Assembly (NCBI GenBank): GCA_038326775.1
Contig: JBBQKJ010000002.1
Location: forward strand, 62,001-126,000
Direction: 5' to 3'
DNA from: DYIU01 sp038326775
Lineage (GTDB): Bacteria > Actinomycetota > Geothermincolia > Fen-727 > Anoxymicrobiaceae
DNA length: 64,000 bases
Shown: piece after piece, positions 44,128 through 52,974 of the stretch
Layout: every line of letters begins with the position of its first letter
Position numbering within the stretch: the first letter of the stretch is position 1
The notes under the pieces: generated by a model
Seen by the model: the letters and a program-made list of their open reading frames with translations, nothing else
What the model was told of the DNA's origin: nothing
Database searches by the model: none
Program-made: the position numbers and the translations under genes

Positions 44128-44283
44128 CCGGAGCACCGCGAAGACCCGTGTAAACCCGCGCGAAGCCCGCGAGCGAGAGCCCCAGCCCCCGGTGGCCCCG
44201 CCCGCCTGAGATGATCGATATGCAAGCTGCAAGGCCTGGGCGCCCGGCGCCGAGGCCCGCTCGGCGTTTGACCAGGACGGGTT

Positions 44284-47200
44284 ATGATGGCGGACATCAC
44301 GGCAATCGTGCTCGAGAGGGTGCTAGGCTCGACACAGGCGGAGGATGCCGTCGAGCAGTCGAACCGCGAGCGCGGGCGCATCTTCACGCCTGAGTCCCTG
44401 GTTCCCATCCTGGTGGCGGCCCTCTACAGGCTGCGCGGCGGCCCGATCGTGGTTGCCGCGTCCGTGGAGGCCGGCGCGCTGGCCTCCGACATCAACTGCT
44501 TCATCCCCGGCGAGGTTTTCCACCTTCCCGGCGCAGGCCCCGCGGGGGACTGGTTCAGGCCTTACGAGGAAGCGGTCGGACAGCGCCTTAAGGCGGCGCG
44601 TGCCCTCCAGGCCGGCAAGGTCGCGGTCGTGGGCGTCGAGGCCCTGGTGTCGGGGATGCCGTGCGAGCTGCCGCGCAGCTGGCCGCTGCTGATAGAGGTC
44701 GCCGGGGAGATTGACCTCGAGGAGACGATGCGGTCTCTTGTGGAGGGCGGGTACAAGCGGGAGTACAGCGTCGAGGGCTGGGGGAGGTTCGCCCTCCGGG
44801 GAGGGATCCTGGACATATTCCCCTCCACAGCCGAGCGGCCGGTACGGGTCGAGCTCGAGGGCGACCGGGTCGAGTCGCTCCGGGAGTTCAACGTGGTCAC
44901 CCAGAGGTCGTCTACACTTCTCGAGCGGGTCGAGGTCTTCCCCGCCTCGGACCCGTCGGGGGACGAGGGGCCGGGCAGGCTCGAGGGCGCCACGGTGGTG
45001 GCTTTGAACCCGGGCCTGCTCGAGGCGAAGGCCACGGAGTTCCTCACCGAGGCGGGCCTGGAGCAGACGGAGGGCAGTGTCTTCGAGCGGTGGGGCGCCC
45101 CGCTGGCGGTGGACACGCTTGGAAGAGACGCGGGAGTGAACACCGGCGCGGTCTTCCCGGGCGAGGTCGCCCGCGAGTTCAGGGGTGACCTTCACGAGGC
45201 CGTGGCGGCCTGGCGCAAGCTCTCATCCGGCGGCACTGACGTGTTTCTCTTGCTGGACGGCGAAGGACAGGTCGAGCGGGCCGGGGAGCTCTGGCAAGAA
45301 GGCGGCGGGCGAGCAGACGAGCCACGGATGGGCGTGGGCGCCCTTCGCCGGGGATTCAGCATACCGGCCCTGAAGCTCGCGCTCTTTACCTCGGCCGACC
45401 TGGTGGGAAGGCGCAAGCGGCCGCGGGCCTCCAGAAAGGTCTCCAGCGGCACCCCGGTCTCCAGCTACGCGGAGCTCGAGGTAGACGGCTACGCGGTGCA
45501 CCTGGAGCAGGGCATAGGCATCTACCGGGGGCTGGTCCGGCAGGAGGCGCTGGGGGTAACGCGCGAGTACCTGCTCATAGAGTACGCGGGGCGCGACAGG
45601 CTGTACGTCCCGACCTCGCAGCTCAACAACGTCCAGCGATACGTGGGATTGGAGAACCCACGCGTCCACAAGCTCAGGGGCAGGGAATGGTCCAGCTCCA
45701 GGAAGGCGGCGCGCCGCTCCGCGGAGAAGACCGCGCGGGAGCTCCTCGGGCTGTACCTCGAGAGAAAGAGCCGGCCAGGGTTCTCTTTCTCGCCCGACGG
45801 CCCCTGGCAGAGGGAGCTCGAGAGCTCCTTCCCCTTCGACGACACGCCCGACCAGGGTCGCGCGGTGGGCGAGGTGAAGAAGGACATGGAGTCGGTGAGG
45901 GTGATGGACCGGCTGATATGCGGCGACGTCGGCTACGGGAAGACGGAGGTCGCGATAAGGGCCGCCATGAAGGCTGTGCTGGACTCCAGGCAGGTGGCGG
46001 TGCTGGTTCCCACCACTGTGCTCGCCCGGCAGCACTACGAGACGTTCTCCGAGCGGATGGCGCCGTTCCCGGTCAAGGTTGAAATGCTGTCGAGGTTTCT
46101 CGGAAAAGCAGAGCAGGCACGGGTTGCCGGGTCGCTCAGGAGCGGCGAGACTGACGTGGTCATCGGTACCCACCGCATGCTGCAGGACGACATCGCTTTC
46201 AAGGAGCTGGGCCTGCTCGTGGTGGACGAGGAGCAGAGGTTCGGTGTCGAGCAGAAAGAGGGGCTGCGGCGTCTGGCCAGGAATGTGGACACACTGACGC
46301 TTACCGCCACGCCCATACCGCGCACCCTGCAGATGTCCGTGTCCGGGGTGAGGGACATAAGCATCATCGACACGCCCCCCGAGGACCGGCACCCGGTGTC
46401 GACCTACGTCGGAGAGCTCGACATGGGCCTTGTGCGTCACGCCGTCAACTACGAGGCCGCGCGCGGCGGCCAGGTTTTCTACGTGCATAACAGGATAGCC
46501 AGCATCAAACGGGTAGCCGACCGGCTCGCCGCGGCGTTTCCCGACCTTTCGATAGCCGTGGCGCACGGGCGCATGGACGAGGACGACCTCGAGCAGGTCA
46601 TGCTGGAGTTCGCGGACGGGGAGCACGGTGTCCTGGTCTGCACCACCATAATCGAGTCCGGGCTGGACCTGCCCAACGTGAACACGCTGATCGTTGACAG
46701 GGCCGACCGCCTGGGCCTCGCGCAGCTCTACCAGATCCGGGGGCGGGTGGGGCGGTCCGGCAAGCGGGCCTACGCCTATCTATTCTACCCGCGACGCGAG
46801 GTCCTGACCGAGACCGCGGTCGCCCGTCTTTCCACCATCAGCGAGATGACCCCGCTCGGCTCGGGCATGAGGATAGCCATGCGCGACCTTGAGATCCGCG
46901 GCGCCGGGAACCTGCTGGGAGCCGAACAGAGCGGCCAGATAGAGGCGGTTGGATTCGAAATGTACTGCGAGCTACTCAAGGAGGCGGTGGAGGTCCTCAA
47001 AGGGGAGGCTCCCGCGCCCGGTAGGGAGGCCACCGTCGAACTACCGGTTGACGCCTATATACCGGAGGAGTACGTGTCCGACCAGGAGACCAGGGTCGAG
47101 GAGTACCGCCGCTTGATAGTGGCCGGCAGGACCGGAGCGATCGACGAGTTCGCCGCCGAGCTCTCCGACCGCTTCGGGGAACCCCCGGTGCAGGTCAGGC

Positions 47201-47493
47201 AGCTGCTGGAGGTGGAGCGCCTCAGGGCGAGATCCTCACGCGCCGGCCTGGAGTCCGTCACCGCGCGTGGAGGCGAACTGCAGCTCAAGTCGTTCGCGGG
47301 CGAGGAAGGTGCGCTTGCCCGCGCCGCGGCGTGCGTCGCGAAGCACGATTTTTGCGAGCACAAGGGGCTTTATGCCGACGAGGAGTCGAGAACGCTATAC
47401 TTAAAGTTGAGATTCGGGGAAGTAAACAACAGGCAAGAACTGTTGTTAAAGTGGCTAAATTCAATTATTGATGATATACTCGAAGATGAATAG
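44284..47493 (+). CDS. mfd: Transcription-repair coupling factor Mfd
   Basis: 1,069 residues. It removes stalled RNA polymerase and recruits UvrA. A degenerate UvrB-like N-terminal part (to about 330) lacks a P loop, as expected. The CarD-like RNA-polymerase-binding domain is at about 395-470 (YAVHLEQGIGIYRGLVRQEA, RLYVPTSQLNNVQRYVG). The translocase has Walker A ICGDVGYGKTEVAIRAA, LVVDEEQRFGV and TLTATPIPRTLQMS. The C-terminal TRCF domain with YIPEEYVSDQETRVEEYRRL ends the protein. The start may be the first or second of two adjacent ATGs (44284, 44287). Confidence 0.95.
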   Translation: MMADITAIVLERVLGSTQAEDAVEQSNRERGRIFTPESLVPILVAALYRLRGGPIVVAASVEAGALASDINCFIPGEVFHLPGAGPAGDWFRPYEEAVGQRLKAARALQAGKVAVVGVEALVSGMPCELPRSWPLLIEVAGEIDLEETMRSLVEGGYKREYSVEGWGRFALRGGILDIFPSTAERPVRVELEGDRVESLREFNVVTQRSSTLLERVEVFPASDPSGDEGPGRLEGATVVALNPGLLEAKATEFLTEAGLEQTEGSVFERWGAPLAVDTLGRDAGVNTGAVFPGEVAREFRGDLHEAVAAWRKLSSGGTDVFLLLDGEGQVERAGELWQEGGGRADEPRMGVGALRRGFSIPALKLALFTSADLVGRRKRPRASRKVSSGTPVSSYAELEVDGYAVHLEQGIGIYRGLVRQEALGVTREYLLIEYAGRDRLYVPTSQLNNVQRYVGLENPRVHKLRGREWSSSRKAARRSAEKTARELLGLYLERKSRPGFSFSPDGPWQRELESSFPFDDTPDQGRAVGEVKKDMESVRVMDRLICGDVGYGKTEVAIRAAMKAVLDSRQVAVLVPTTVLARQHYETFSERMAPFPVKVEMLSRFLGKAEQARVAGSLRSGETDVVIGTHRMLQDDIAFKELGLLVVDEEQRFGVEQKEGLRRLARNVDTLTLTATPIPRTLQMSVSGVRDISIIDTPPEDRHPVSTYVGELDMGLVRHAVNYEAARGGQVFYVHNRIASIKRVADRLAAAFPDLSIAVAHGRMDEDDLEQVMLEFADGEHGVLVCTTIIESGLDLPNVNTLIVDRADRLGLAQLYQIRGRVGRSGKRAYAYLFYPRREVLTETAVARLSTISEMTPLGSGMRIAMRDLEIRGAGNLLGAEQSGQIEAVGFEMYCELLKEAVEVLKGEAPAPGREATVELPVDAYIPEEYVSDQETRVEEYRRLIVAGRTGAIDEFAAELSDRFGEPPVQVRQLLEVERLRARSSRAGLESVTARGGELQLKSFAGEEGALARAAACVAKHDFCEHKGLYADEESRTLYLKLRFGEVNNRQELLLKWLNSIIDDILEDE

Positions 47494-47498
47494 CCCTG

Positions 47499-48560
47499 TT
47501 GAGGGAGGCGGAGGTCTCGTTAGAGGGCTTGAACAAGGGATGGAAGGCCCACGTATTGAGCACCGGCAAGACAAGCAGTTCAAAGGCCGGTCGGGGGTCG
47601 CAGTTCGCGGCGCTCTTTGTTCTGCTGTACCTGCTGCTTGCTCTCGGGGGGTGCGCCTCATCCTCGGCCATCACGGTAAACGGCAGGAGAATACCCTCCT
47701 CGGAGTTCGAGTTAGAGGTTGGCCGCAGGCTCGCCGTAATCAAGAAGAGCAACCCCATCGAGCTCAAGGGAGATAAGGGCGAGAGGGTCACCGCGGAGAC
47801 AAAGAGGCAGGTTGCGACCGAGCTCGTCAGGGCGGTCCTCGTGAGAGAGGAAGCCAGGAAGCTCGGGGTCAAGCTACCTGCGGACGAGATAAACAGAAGG
47901 CTCGCGGAGGAGCGGGGCCGCGTGGGCGAAGAGCAGTTCGCCAAGAACCTGAAGGCCCAGGGCCAGAACATCGAGCAGTTCAAGAGGAGACTCGAGGAGC
48001 AGGCGCTTGTGGACCGGCTCGGCGCGAAGGTGAGCGAGAAGGTGTCGGTCACGGGCGATGAGGCAGAGTCGTTCTACCTCACGAACAAAGAGCTTTTCAG
48101 CCAGACACTCATGGTGCGCGTCGCGCACATACTTCTGGAAAACGAGAGCCAGGCGGACATGATCGCCGCCGAGGCAAAGCGCGGCGAAGACTTCGCCAGG
48201 CTCGCCGGGGCTTTTTCAAAGGACACGGCGACCAGGGGCAACGGCGGCGACCTCGGTTGGATAGAACCGGGGACAAGGGAGCCGGCTTTCGAGGAGGTGG
48301 TTTTCTCTCTTAAGCCGGGGCAGGTGAGCGGGGTGGTCAGGGCGAGCGACGGCTTCCAGGTGATGAAAGTGCTGGACCGCCGCGAGGCCAGCACGCCGCC
48401 GTTCTCCGAGGTGAGGGGCGAGGCGATAAAGACGCTGACCAACCGCAAGAAGGACGAGGTTTTCTCCGACTGGCTGCGGACCGTTTATGCAAACGCGCGC
48501 GTCGAGGCGGGAAGTACGGGCAAATGGGACCCCAGGCTCGGAATGGTGGTCCAGCGGTAG
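47499..48560 (+). CDS. Parvulin-type peptidyl-prolyl isomerase lipoprotein (PrsA/SurA-like)
   Basis: 353 residues. The hydrophobic segment AALFVLLYLLLALGGC with a lipobox Cys near residue 52 indicates a membrane-anchored outside chaperone. A helical SurA-N-like region (about 85-195) is followed by a rotamase domain: VRVAHILLENESQADMIAAE, FAKDTATRGNGGDLGWIE-type residues, FEEVVFSLKPGQVSGVV and GFQVMKVLDR. The start is unclear: TTG at 47499, or a later TTG (47529 or 47556), since the first 50 residues precede the signal segment. A GGAGGCGGAGG is at 47503-47513. It fits secreted-protein folding. It is followed by mazG. Confidence 0.88.
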   Translation: MREAEVSLEGLNKGWKAHVLSTGKTSSSKAGRGSQFAALFVLLYLLLALGGCASSSAITVNGRRIPSSEFELEVGRRLAVIKKSNPIELKGDKGERVTAETKRQVATELVRAVLVREEARKLGVKLPADEINRRLAEERGRVGEEQFAKNLKAQGQNIEQFKRRLEEQALVDRLGAKVSEKVSVTGDEAESFYLTNKELFSQTLMVRVAHILLENESQADMIAAEAKRGEDFARLAGAFSKDTATRGNGGDLGWIEPGTREPAFEEVVFSLKPGQVSGVVRASDGFQVMKVLDRREASTPPFSEVRGEAIKTLTNRKKDEVFSDWLRTVYANARVEAGSTGKWDPRLGMVVQR

Positions 48561-48581
48561 CGCCACGGACAGTAGCGGAAG

Positions 48582-49409
48582 GTGAGAGCCCACTTGGATG
48601 AAGAAAAAGTAACTGGTGATAAGGCGAGGGTTCCAGCGGGCCTCGGTCATAAGTTCGAGCGGCTCGCGTCGGTCATGGCGCGCCTGAGGTCTCCGGACGG
48701 CTGCCCCTGGGACCTGCAGCAGACACCCGGAACACTTGCCGGGCACCTGCTCGAAGAAGCTTACGAGTCGGTGGACGCCATCGACTCGGGCGATTGGAAG
48801 CACCTGGCAGAGGAGCTGGGCGACCTGCTTCTCCAGGTTGTCTTTCAGTCGCGCATCGCCGAGGAGCACGGCCGCTTCGATCTGTCGGAGGTTGTCGATG
48901 GTATCACGGAGAAGCTCCATCGGCGCCACCCCCACATCTTCGGGACCGCGGATGCGGAGACCGCCGAACAGGTGTCGGTTAACTGGGAGCGAATCAAGCG
49001 GGAGGAAGAGGGCAAGGAGTCCGGAGTTCGGATGCCCCCGGGGCTGCCGGCGATGATGGCGTCGCGAAAGATACAGAACGAGGCAGCCCGCGACGGCTTC
49101 GACTGGGAGGACGCAGGCGGCGTCCTCGATAAGCTCGATGAGGAGACGCGGGAGCTGAGGGAGGCGCTGGACGGCCCCGTCGAGCGGGTTGACCAGGAGA
49201 TGGGCGACGTCCTGTTCACGGTGGTCAACCTGGCGAGGCACCTGGGGGTGGACCCGGAGCACGCCCTGCGGAGGACCGCCCTGGAGTTTGTCAGGCGCTA
49301 CGCAATGATGGAGGAGGAAGCGGAGCGCCGGGGGGCGGCCCTCGGCTCGATGACGATTGAGGAGAAAGAGGCGCTGTGGCAGGCCGCGAAGCGGCGTGAT
49401 GATGATTGA
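48582..49409 (+). CDS. mazG: Nucleoside triphosphate pyrophosphohydrolase MazG
   Basis: 275 residues with two MazG modules. It hydrolyses non-canonical or excess NTPs to NMPs. Module 1 has CPWDLQQTPGTLAGHLLEEA and the metal-binding EELGDLLLQVVFQSRIAEEH, followed by KLHRRHPHIFG, the family signature. Module 2 has DEETRELREAL and EMGDVLFTVVNLARHLG. The first about 20 residues are not conserved, and a TTG at 48594 is an alternative start. mazG between mfd and eno is typical of Actinomycetota. Confidence 0.94.
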   Translation: MRAHLDEEKVTGDKARVPAGLGHKFERLASVMARLRSPDGCPWDLQQTPGTLAGHLLEEAYESVDAIDSGDWKHLAEELGDLLLQVVFQSRIAEEHGRFDLSEVVDGITEKLHRRHPHIFGTADAETAEQVSVNWERIKREEEGKESGVRMPPGLPAMMASRKIQNEAARDGFDWEDAGGVLDKLDEETRELREALDGPVERVDQEMGDVLFTVVNLARHLGVDPEHALRRTALEFVRRYAMMEEEAERRGAALGSMTIEEKEALWQAAKRRDDD

Positions 49410-49475
49410 CGAGCCCGGCCTCAGGAGCGGGTACGGGAGCGACTTGCGAAATCGAGGGAGTTCTAAGGAGGAGTC

Positions 49476-50765
49476 ATGAGCTCGATATCGGACCTGTTCG
49501 CCCGCGAGATCCTGGACTCGCGGGGGAACCCCACAATAGAGGTGGACATCCTTCTGTCGACGGGCGCGTTCGGCAGGGCGGCTGTTCCCTCGGGCGCTTC
49601 CACGGGAACGCGCGAGGCGCTTGAACTGCGCGACGCGGACCCTTCGCGCTACATGGGCAAGGGCGTGCGCACGGCGGTCAAGAACGTGTGTGAGATCATC
49701 GGGCCCGAGCTGCTGGGCATGGACGCAGACGAGCAGGGCGACATTGACCGCGCCCTCATAAGCCTGGACGGCACACCAAACAAAGGCAATCTCGGGGCGA
49801 ACGCCATCCTCGGCGTTTCGCTCGCGGTAGCGCGCGCCGCGGCGGTGGACCACAGCCTTCCTCTCTATCAGTACCTCGGGGGCATCGAGGCCAATGTCCT
49901 TCCAGCCCCGATGATGAACGTCATAAACGGAGGCGCCCACGCCGCTAACAACATCGACTTGCAGGAGTTCATGATATTTCCGCTGGGCGCCAACAGCTTC
50001 TCCGAGGCGCTGCGAATGTGCGCGGAGACTTACCACACACTGAAGAAGGTCCTTCAGTCGGCGGGGTACTCTACAGGGGTCGGGGACGAGGGCGGCTTCG
50101 CGCCCGACCTCGCGGGAAGCGAGGAGGCCCTGAAGGTGATGGTCGAGGCCATAGAGAAGGCCGGCTACGTGCCGGGGCGCGACATCTACCTCGCGCTCGA
50201 CCCCGCGGCGAGCGAGTTATTCAAGGACGGTGCCTACGTCCTCGAGGGTGAAGGAAAGAGGCTGACCCCCGGCGAGATGGTCGAGTTCTACGCGGACCTG
50301 GTCGAACGTTATCCTATCGCGAGCATAGAGGACGGGATGGCCGAGGAAGATTGGGACGGTTGGAAGGCGCTCACCGACCGGTTGGGCGGCAGGGTCCAGA
50401 TCGTCGGTGACGATGTTTTTGTCACCAACAAGGAGATCCTCTCGAGGGGCATCGAGAGAGGCATCGCCAACTCGGTGCTGATCAAGCTCAACCAGATAGG
50501 GACGCTCAGCGAGACGCTCGACACGATTGGACTGGCCCGGCAGGCCGGTTACAGCGCGGTGGTTTCACACCGCTCCGGCGAGACGGAGGACAGCACCATA
50601 GCCGACCTCGTGGTGGCGACCAGGCTCGGGCAGATAAAGACCGGTGCCCCATGCAGAAGCGAACGGGTGGCCAAGTACAACCAGCTTCTACGCATAGAGG
50701 AGAACCTGTGCGATGACGCGAGGTACCTGGGTGCGGCGGCGCTGAGCGTCCGCCTCGGGGGGTAG
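49476..50765 (+). CDS. eno: Enolase
   Basis: 429 residues. It interconverts 2-phosphoglycerate and phosphoenolpyruvate. The N-terminal part reads AREILDSRGNPTIEVDILL and GASTGTREALELRD. Metal and active-site residues are seen in VGDEGGFAPDL, SIEDGMAEEDWDGW, QIVGDDVFVTN, LIKLNQIGTLSETLD and SHRSGETEDSTIADL. ATG at 49476 follows AAGGAGG. It is followed by pyk 7 bases later, so the two lower-glycolysis steps are paired. Confidence 0.97.
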   Translation: MSSISDLFAREILDSRGNPTIEVDILLSTGAFGRAAVPSGASTGTREALELRDADPSRYMGKGVRTAVKNVCEIIGPELLGMDADEQGDIDRALISLDGTPNKGNLGANAILGVSLAVARAAAVDHSLPLYQYLGGIEANVLPAPMMNVINGGAHAANNIDLQEFMIFPLGANSFSEALRMCAETYHTLKKVLQSAGYSTGVGDEGGFAPDLAGSEEALKVMVEAIEKAGYVPGRDIYLALDPAASELFKDGAYVLEGEGKRLTPGEMVEFYADLVERYPIASIEDGMAEEDWDGWKALTDRLGGRVQIVGDDVFVTNKEILSRGIERGIANSVLIKLNQIGTLSETLDTIGLARQAGYSAVVSHRSGETEDSTIADLVVATRLGQIKTGAPCRSERVAKYNQLLRIEENLCDDARYLGAAALSVRLGG

Positions 50766-50772
50766 CAGCCTG

Positions 50773-52236
50773 TTGGATATAGAGGCCGTGGGATCGGGTG
50801 GCTGGGAGCCGCCCGCAGGAAAGTTGAAGACGAAGATAGTCTGCACGATGGGCCCGTCGTCGCGCAATGCCGAGATGCTGACCAAGATGGCCGCGGCCGG
50901 CATGGACGTAGCTCGCATCAACAGTGGCCACTGTGATGTGGATGAGGTGCGGGGGTACGTCGAGCTGGTGAGGAAGGCTGGGGAAGCGGCGGGGAAGCGC
51001 ATTGGGGTGATGCTCGACCTCCAGGGCCCCAGGCTCAGGGTCGGGCCCATCCGGGGGGCGAGCGTCCAGCTGGTGAAGGGGCAGGATTTCACCATCTCCA
51101 CCGTGCAGAGCCGCGGCGACGCCTCGCGGATATCGGTGGCATACGAGGGGCTTCCCCGAGACCTCGAGCCAGGGGACGCGGTCTTCATCGATGACGGCCT
51201 GATAAGGATGAAGGTCAGAGACGTGGCCGGGACTGAAATACGCTGCGAGGTTATCGAGGGCGGCACGCTGCTGCAGGGCAAGGGGATGAACTTCCCGGGC
51301 TCGGACTTGAAGCTCGAGTCTTTCACCGCGCGTGATCGCGCGTACCTGGAAGCAGGGCTCGCGACGGGCATCGACTGGGTCGCGCAGTCGTTCATCAGGA
51401 CCGCCGCCGACGTCCGCGGCCTCACGGCCGCAATGGACGAGATCGGCTTGAGGGTCCCGGTCATGGCCAAGATCGAGAAGCCCGAGGCCCTGCGCAACAT
51501 CGACGAGATCATCGATGTGGCCGACGCTATCATGGTCGCCCGCGGCGACCTCGGCGTGGAGATGGAGGCTGAGGACGTACCGCTTGCGCAGAAGGAGTTG
51601 ATAAAAAGGGCGGTGCGGGCGGCACGCCCGGTGCTGACGGCGACCCAGATGCTCGAGTCCATGGTGGACAACCCGCGCCCGACCAGGGCGGAGGCGAGTG
51701 ACGTCGCGAACGCGATACTGGACGGAACAGACGCGCTTATGCTCTCGGCGGAGACCGCCATCGGGAGCTACCCGGTGCGGGTGGTCGAGATGATGACGCG
51801 AATAGCGGCCAAGGCTGAGCGGGCTATCGACTACCCGCACATCCTCGAGGAGCGCGGAAGGTGGGCTCACCAGGGAGTCGCCGACGCCATCGGTTACGCG
51901 TCCTGCAAGATAGCGGCCGACCTCAAAGCAAGGGCGATCGTCACCCTGACCCGCTCCGGTTATACCGCGAGGCTGGTCGCGCGTTACCGGCCCGAAGCGC
52001 GGATAGTGGCGGTGAGCCCCGACGAAAAGGTCGTCGACACAATGTCGATGGTATGGGGTGTCAGCGGCCTGGTGGTCCCGGAGCGCGAAGATCTCCGGCA
52101 GTTGATAAAAGAAGCTTCAAGCGCCTGCGTGAGCGCCGGGTACGCCGCCAGTGGCGACGTCGTCGTGGTAACAGGCGGCTTCTTAGACGAGGAGCGCGGC
52201 AAGACGAACAGCGTTCACGTGCACACCGTGGAGTGA
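50773..52236 (+). CDS. pyk: Pyruvate kinase
   Basis: 487 residues. It converts PEP and ADP to pyruvate and ATP. The start KTKIVCTMGPSSRNAEMLTK, the substrate loop AKIEKPEALRNIDEII, the Mg-binding MVARGDLGVEMEAEDVPLAQ and TATQMLESMVDNPRPTRAE are all standard. The C-terminal domain (from about 360) carries LTRSGYTARLVARYRPEA. No extra C-terminal PEP-utilising domain is present. The start is TTG at 50773. It joins eno in one unit and is followed 3 bases later by the FtsB-like gene. Confidence 0.96.
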   Translation: MDIEAVGSGGWEPPAGKLKTKIVCTMGPSSRNAEMLTKMAAAGMDVARINSGHCDVDEVRGYVELVRKAGEAAGKRIGVMLDLQGPRLRVGPIRGASVQLVKGQDFTISTVQSRGDASRISVAYEGLPRDLEPGDAVFIDDGLIRMKVRDVAGTEIRCEVIEGGTLLQGKGMNFPGSDLKLESFTARDRAYLEAGLATGIDWVAQSFIRTAADVRGLTAAMDEIGLRVPVMAKIEKPEALRNIDEIIDVADAIMVARGDLGVEMEAEDVPLAQKELIKRAVRAARPVLTATQMLESMVDNPRPTRAEASDVANAILDGTDALMLSAETAIGSYPVRVVEMMTRIAAKAERAIDYPHILEERGRWAHQGVADAIGYASCKIAADLKARAIVTLTRSGYTARLVARYRPEARIVAVSPDEKVVDTMSMVWGVSGLVVPEREDLRQLIKEASSACVSAGYAASGDVVVVTGGFLDEERGKTNSVHVHTVE

Positions 52237-52239
52237 CCT

Positions 52240-52803
52240 GTGGAAAAGCGTAGCCAGGGCAAGAAGAGAGCCGAGGCGGTAAGAAGCGGTACCGCCGCGT
52301 CCGCGCGCGCCCGGACGCGCGGCCGCCGCGGCAGTGCGCGGCCGGAGCCGAGCGCGAAAACGTCGGCAAGCAGGTCCACCCGTGGAGCGAAGGGCCGCAA
52401 GCCACGCTCGGCGAAGAAGAAGCTCATCGAGAGGCTCATGGACATCTCGCCGCGAAAGGTCATGCTGCTGATCCTATTCGTGCTGTTCGTGGTGCTGTCC
52501 GTCAGCCCCGTCACCAGGAACCTCGAGGCGACGGCCCGGCTCAAGAAGATGGAGGGCGAGTTCAAGAAACAGCAGGCGGTGACCGAATCTCTTCAGAAAG
52601 AGGTTACCGAAGCCAATACCCTGGACTACGTGGAGAAGGAAGCCCGAAAACAGCGTCTCGTAGCACCGGGTGAGATACTGTACCTGGTAACTACCGACGG
52701 TGAAAATAACGAGGTGGAGTACCGGGTAAAGGCTCTCCAGTCGATGCAAGAGGCCTGGGCGCGGGTTCGCAAGATGCTTTACAGCGTACCCGGGGGGCAG
52801 TAG
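52240..52803 (+). CDS. Septum formation initiator (DivIC/FtsB-like)
   Basis: 187 residues. A basic N-terminal tail of about 70 residues (Arg, Lys, Ser rich) is followed by one membrane segment, VMLLILFVLFVVLSVSPVT, and an outside coiled coil (LKKMEGEFKKQQAVTESLQ). Then comes the family tail DYVEKEARKQRLVAPGEILYL. In this phylum such genes follow eno, and the protein helps assemble the divisome with FtsL/FtsQ. The start is GTG at 52240. Assignment rests on shape and position as much as on sequence. Confidence 0.85.
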   Translation: MEKRSQGKKRAEAVRSGTAASARARTRGRRGSARPEPSAKTSASRSTRGAKGRKPRSAKKKLIERLMDISPRKVMLLILFVLFVVLSVSPVTRNLEATARLKKMEGEFKKQQAVTESLQKEVTEANTLDYVEKEARKQRLVAPGEILYLVTTDGENNEVEYRVKALQSMQEAWARVRKMLYSVPGGQ

Positions 52804-52974
52804 CGGTGAGGCGTTTCTGTCGACCGGACACGCGTCGTTGGACGAAGGCCTTGAGCGGGGCCGGCGATTGACAAGAAGGGCGGCGTCCCTAAACCTATAA
52901 TTATCTTTTGGAGACTTGAAACATGGGGAAACAAGAGCTTAAGCGGGTTCGTCTGATTCCAGGGAGTGAACGTC

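Noticed and set aside
48216..50036. A 606-residue open frame on the minus strand
   Set aside because: Antisense to the PPIase, mazG and eno genes, all of which are supported by strong motifs.
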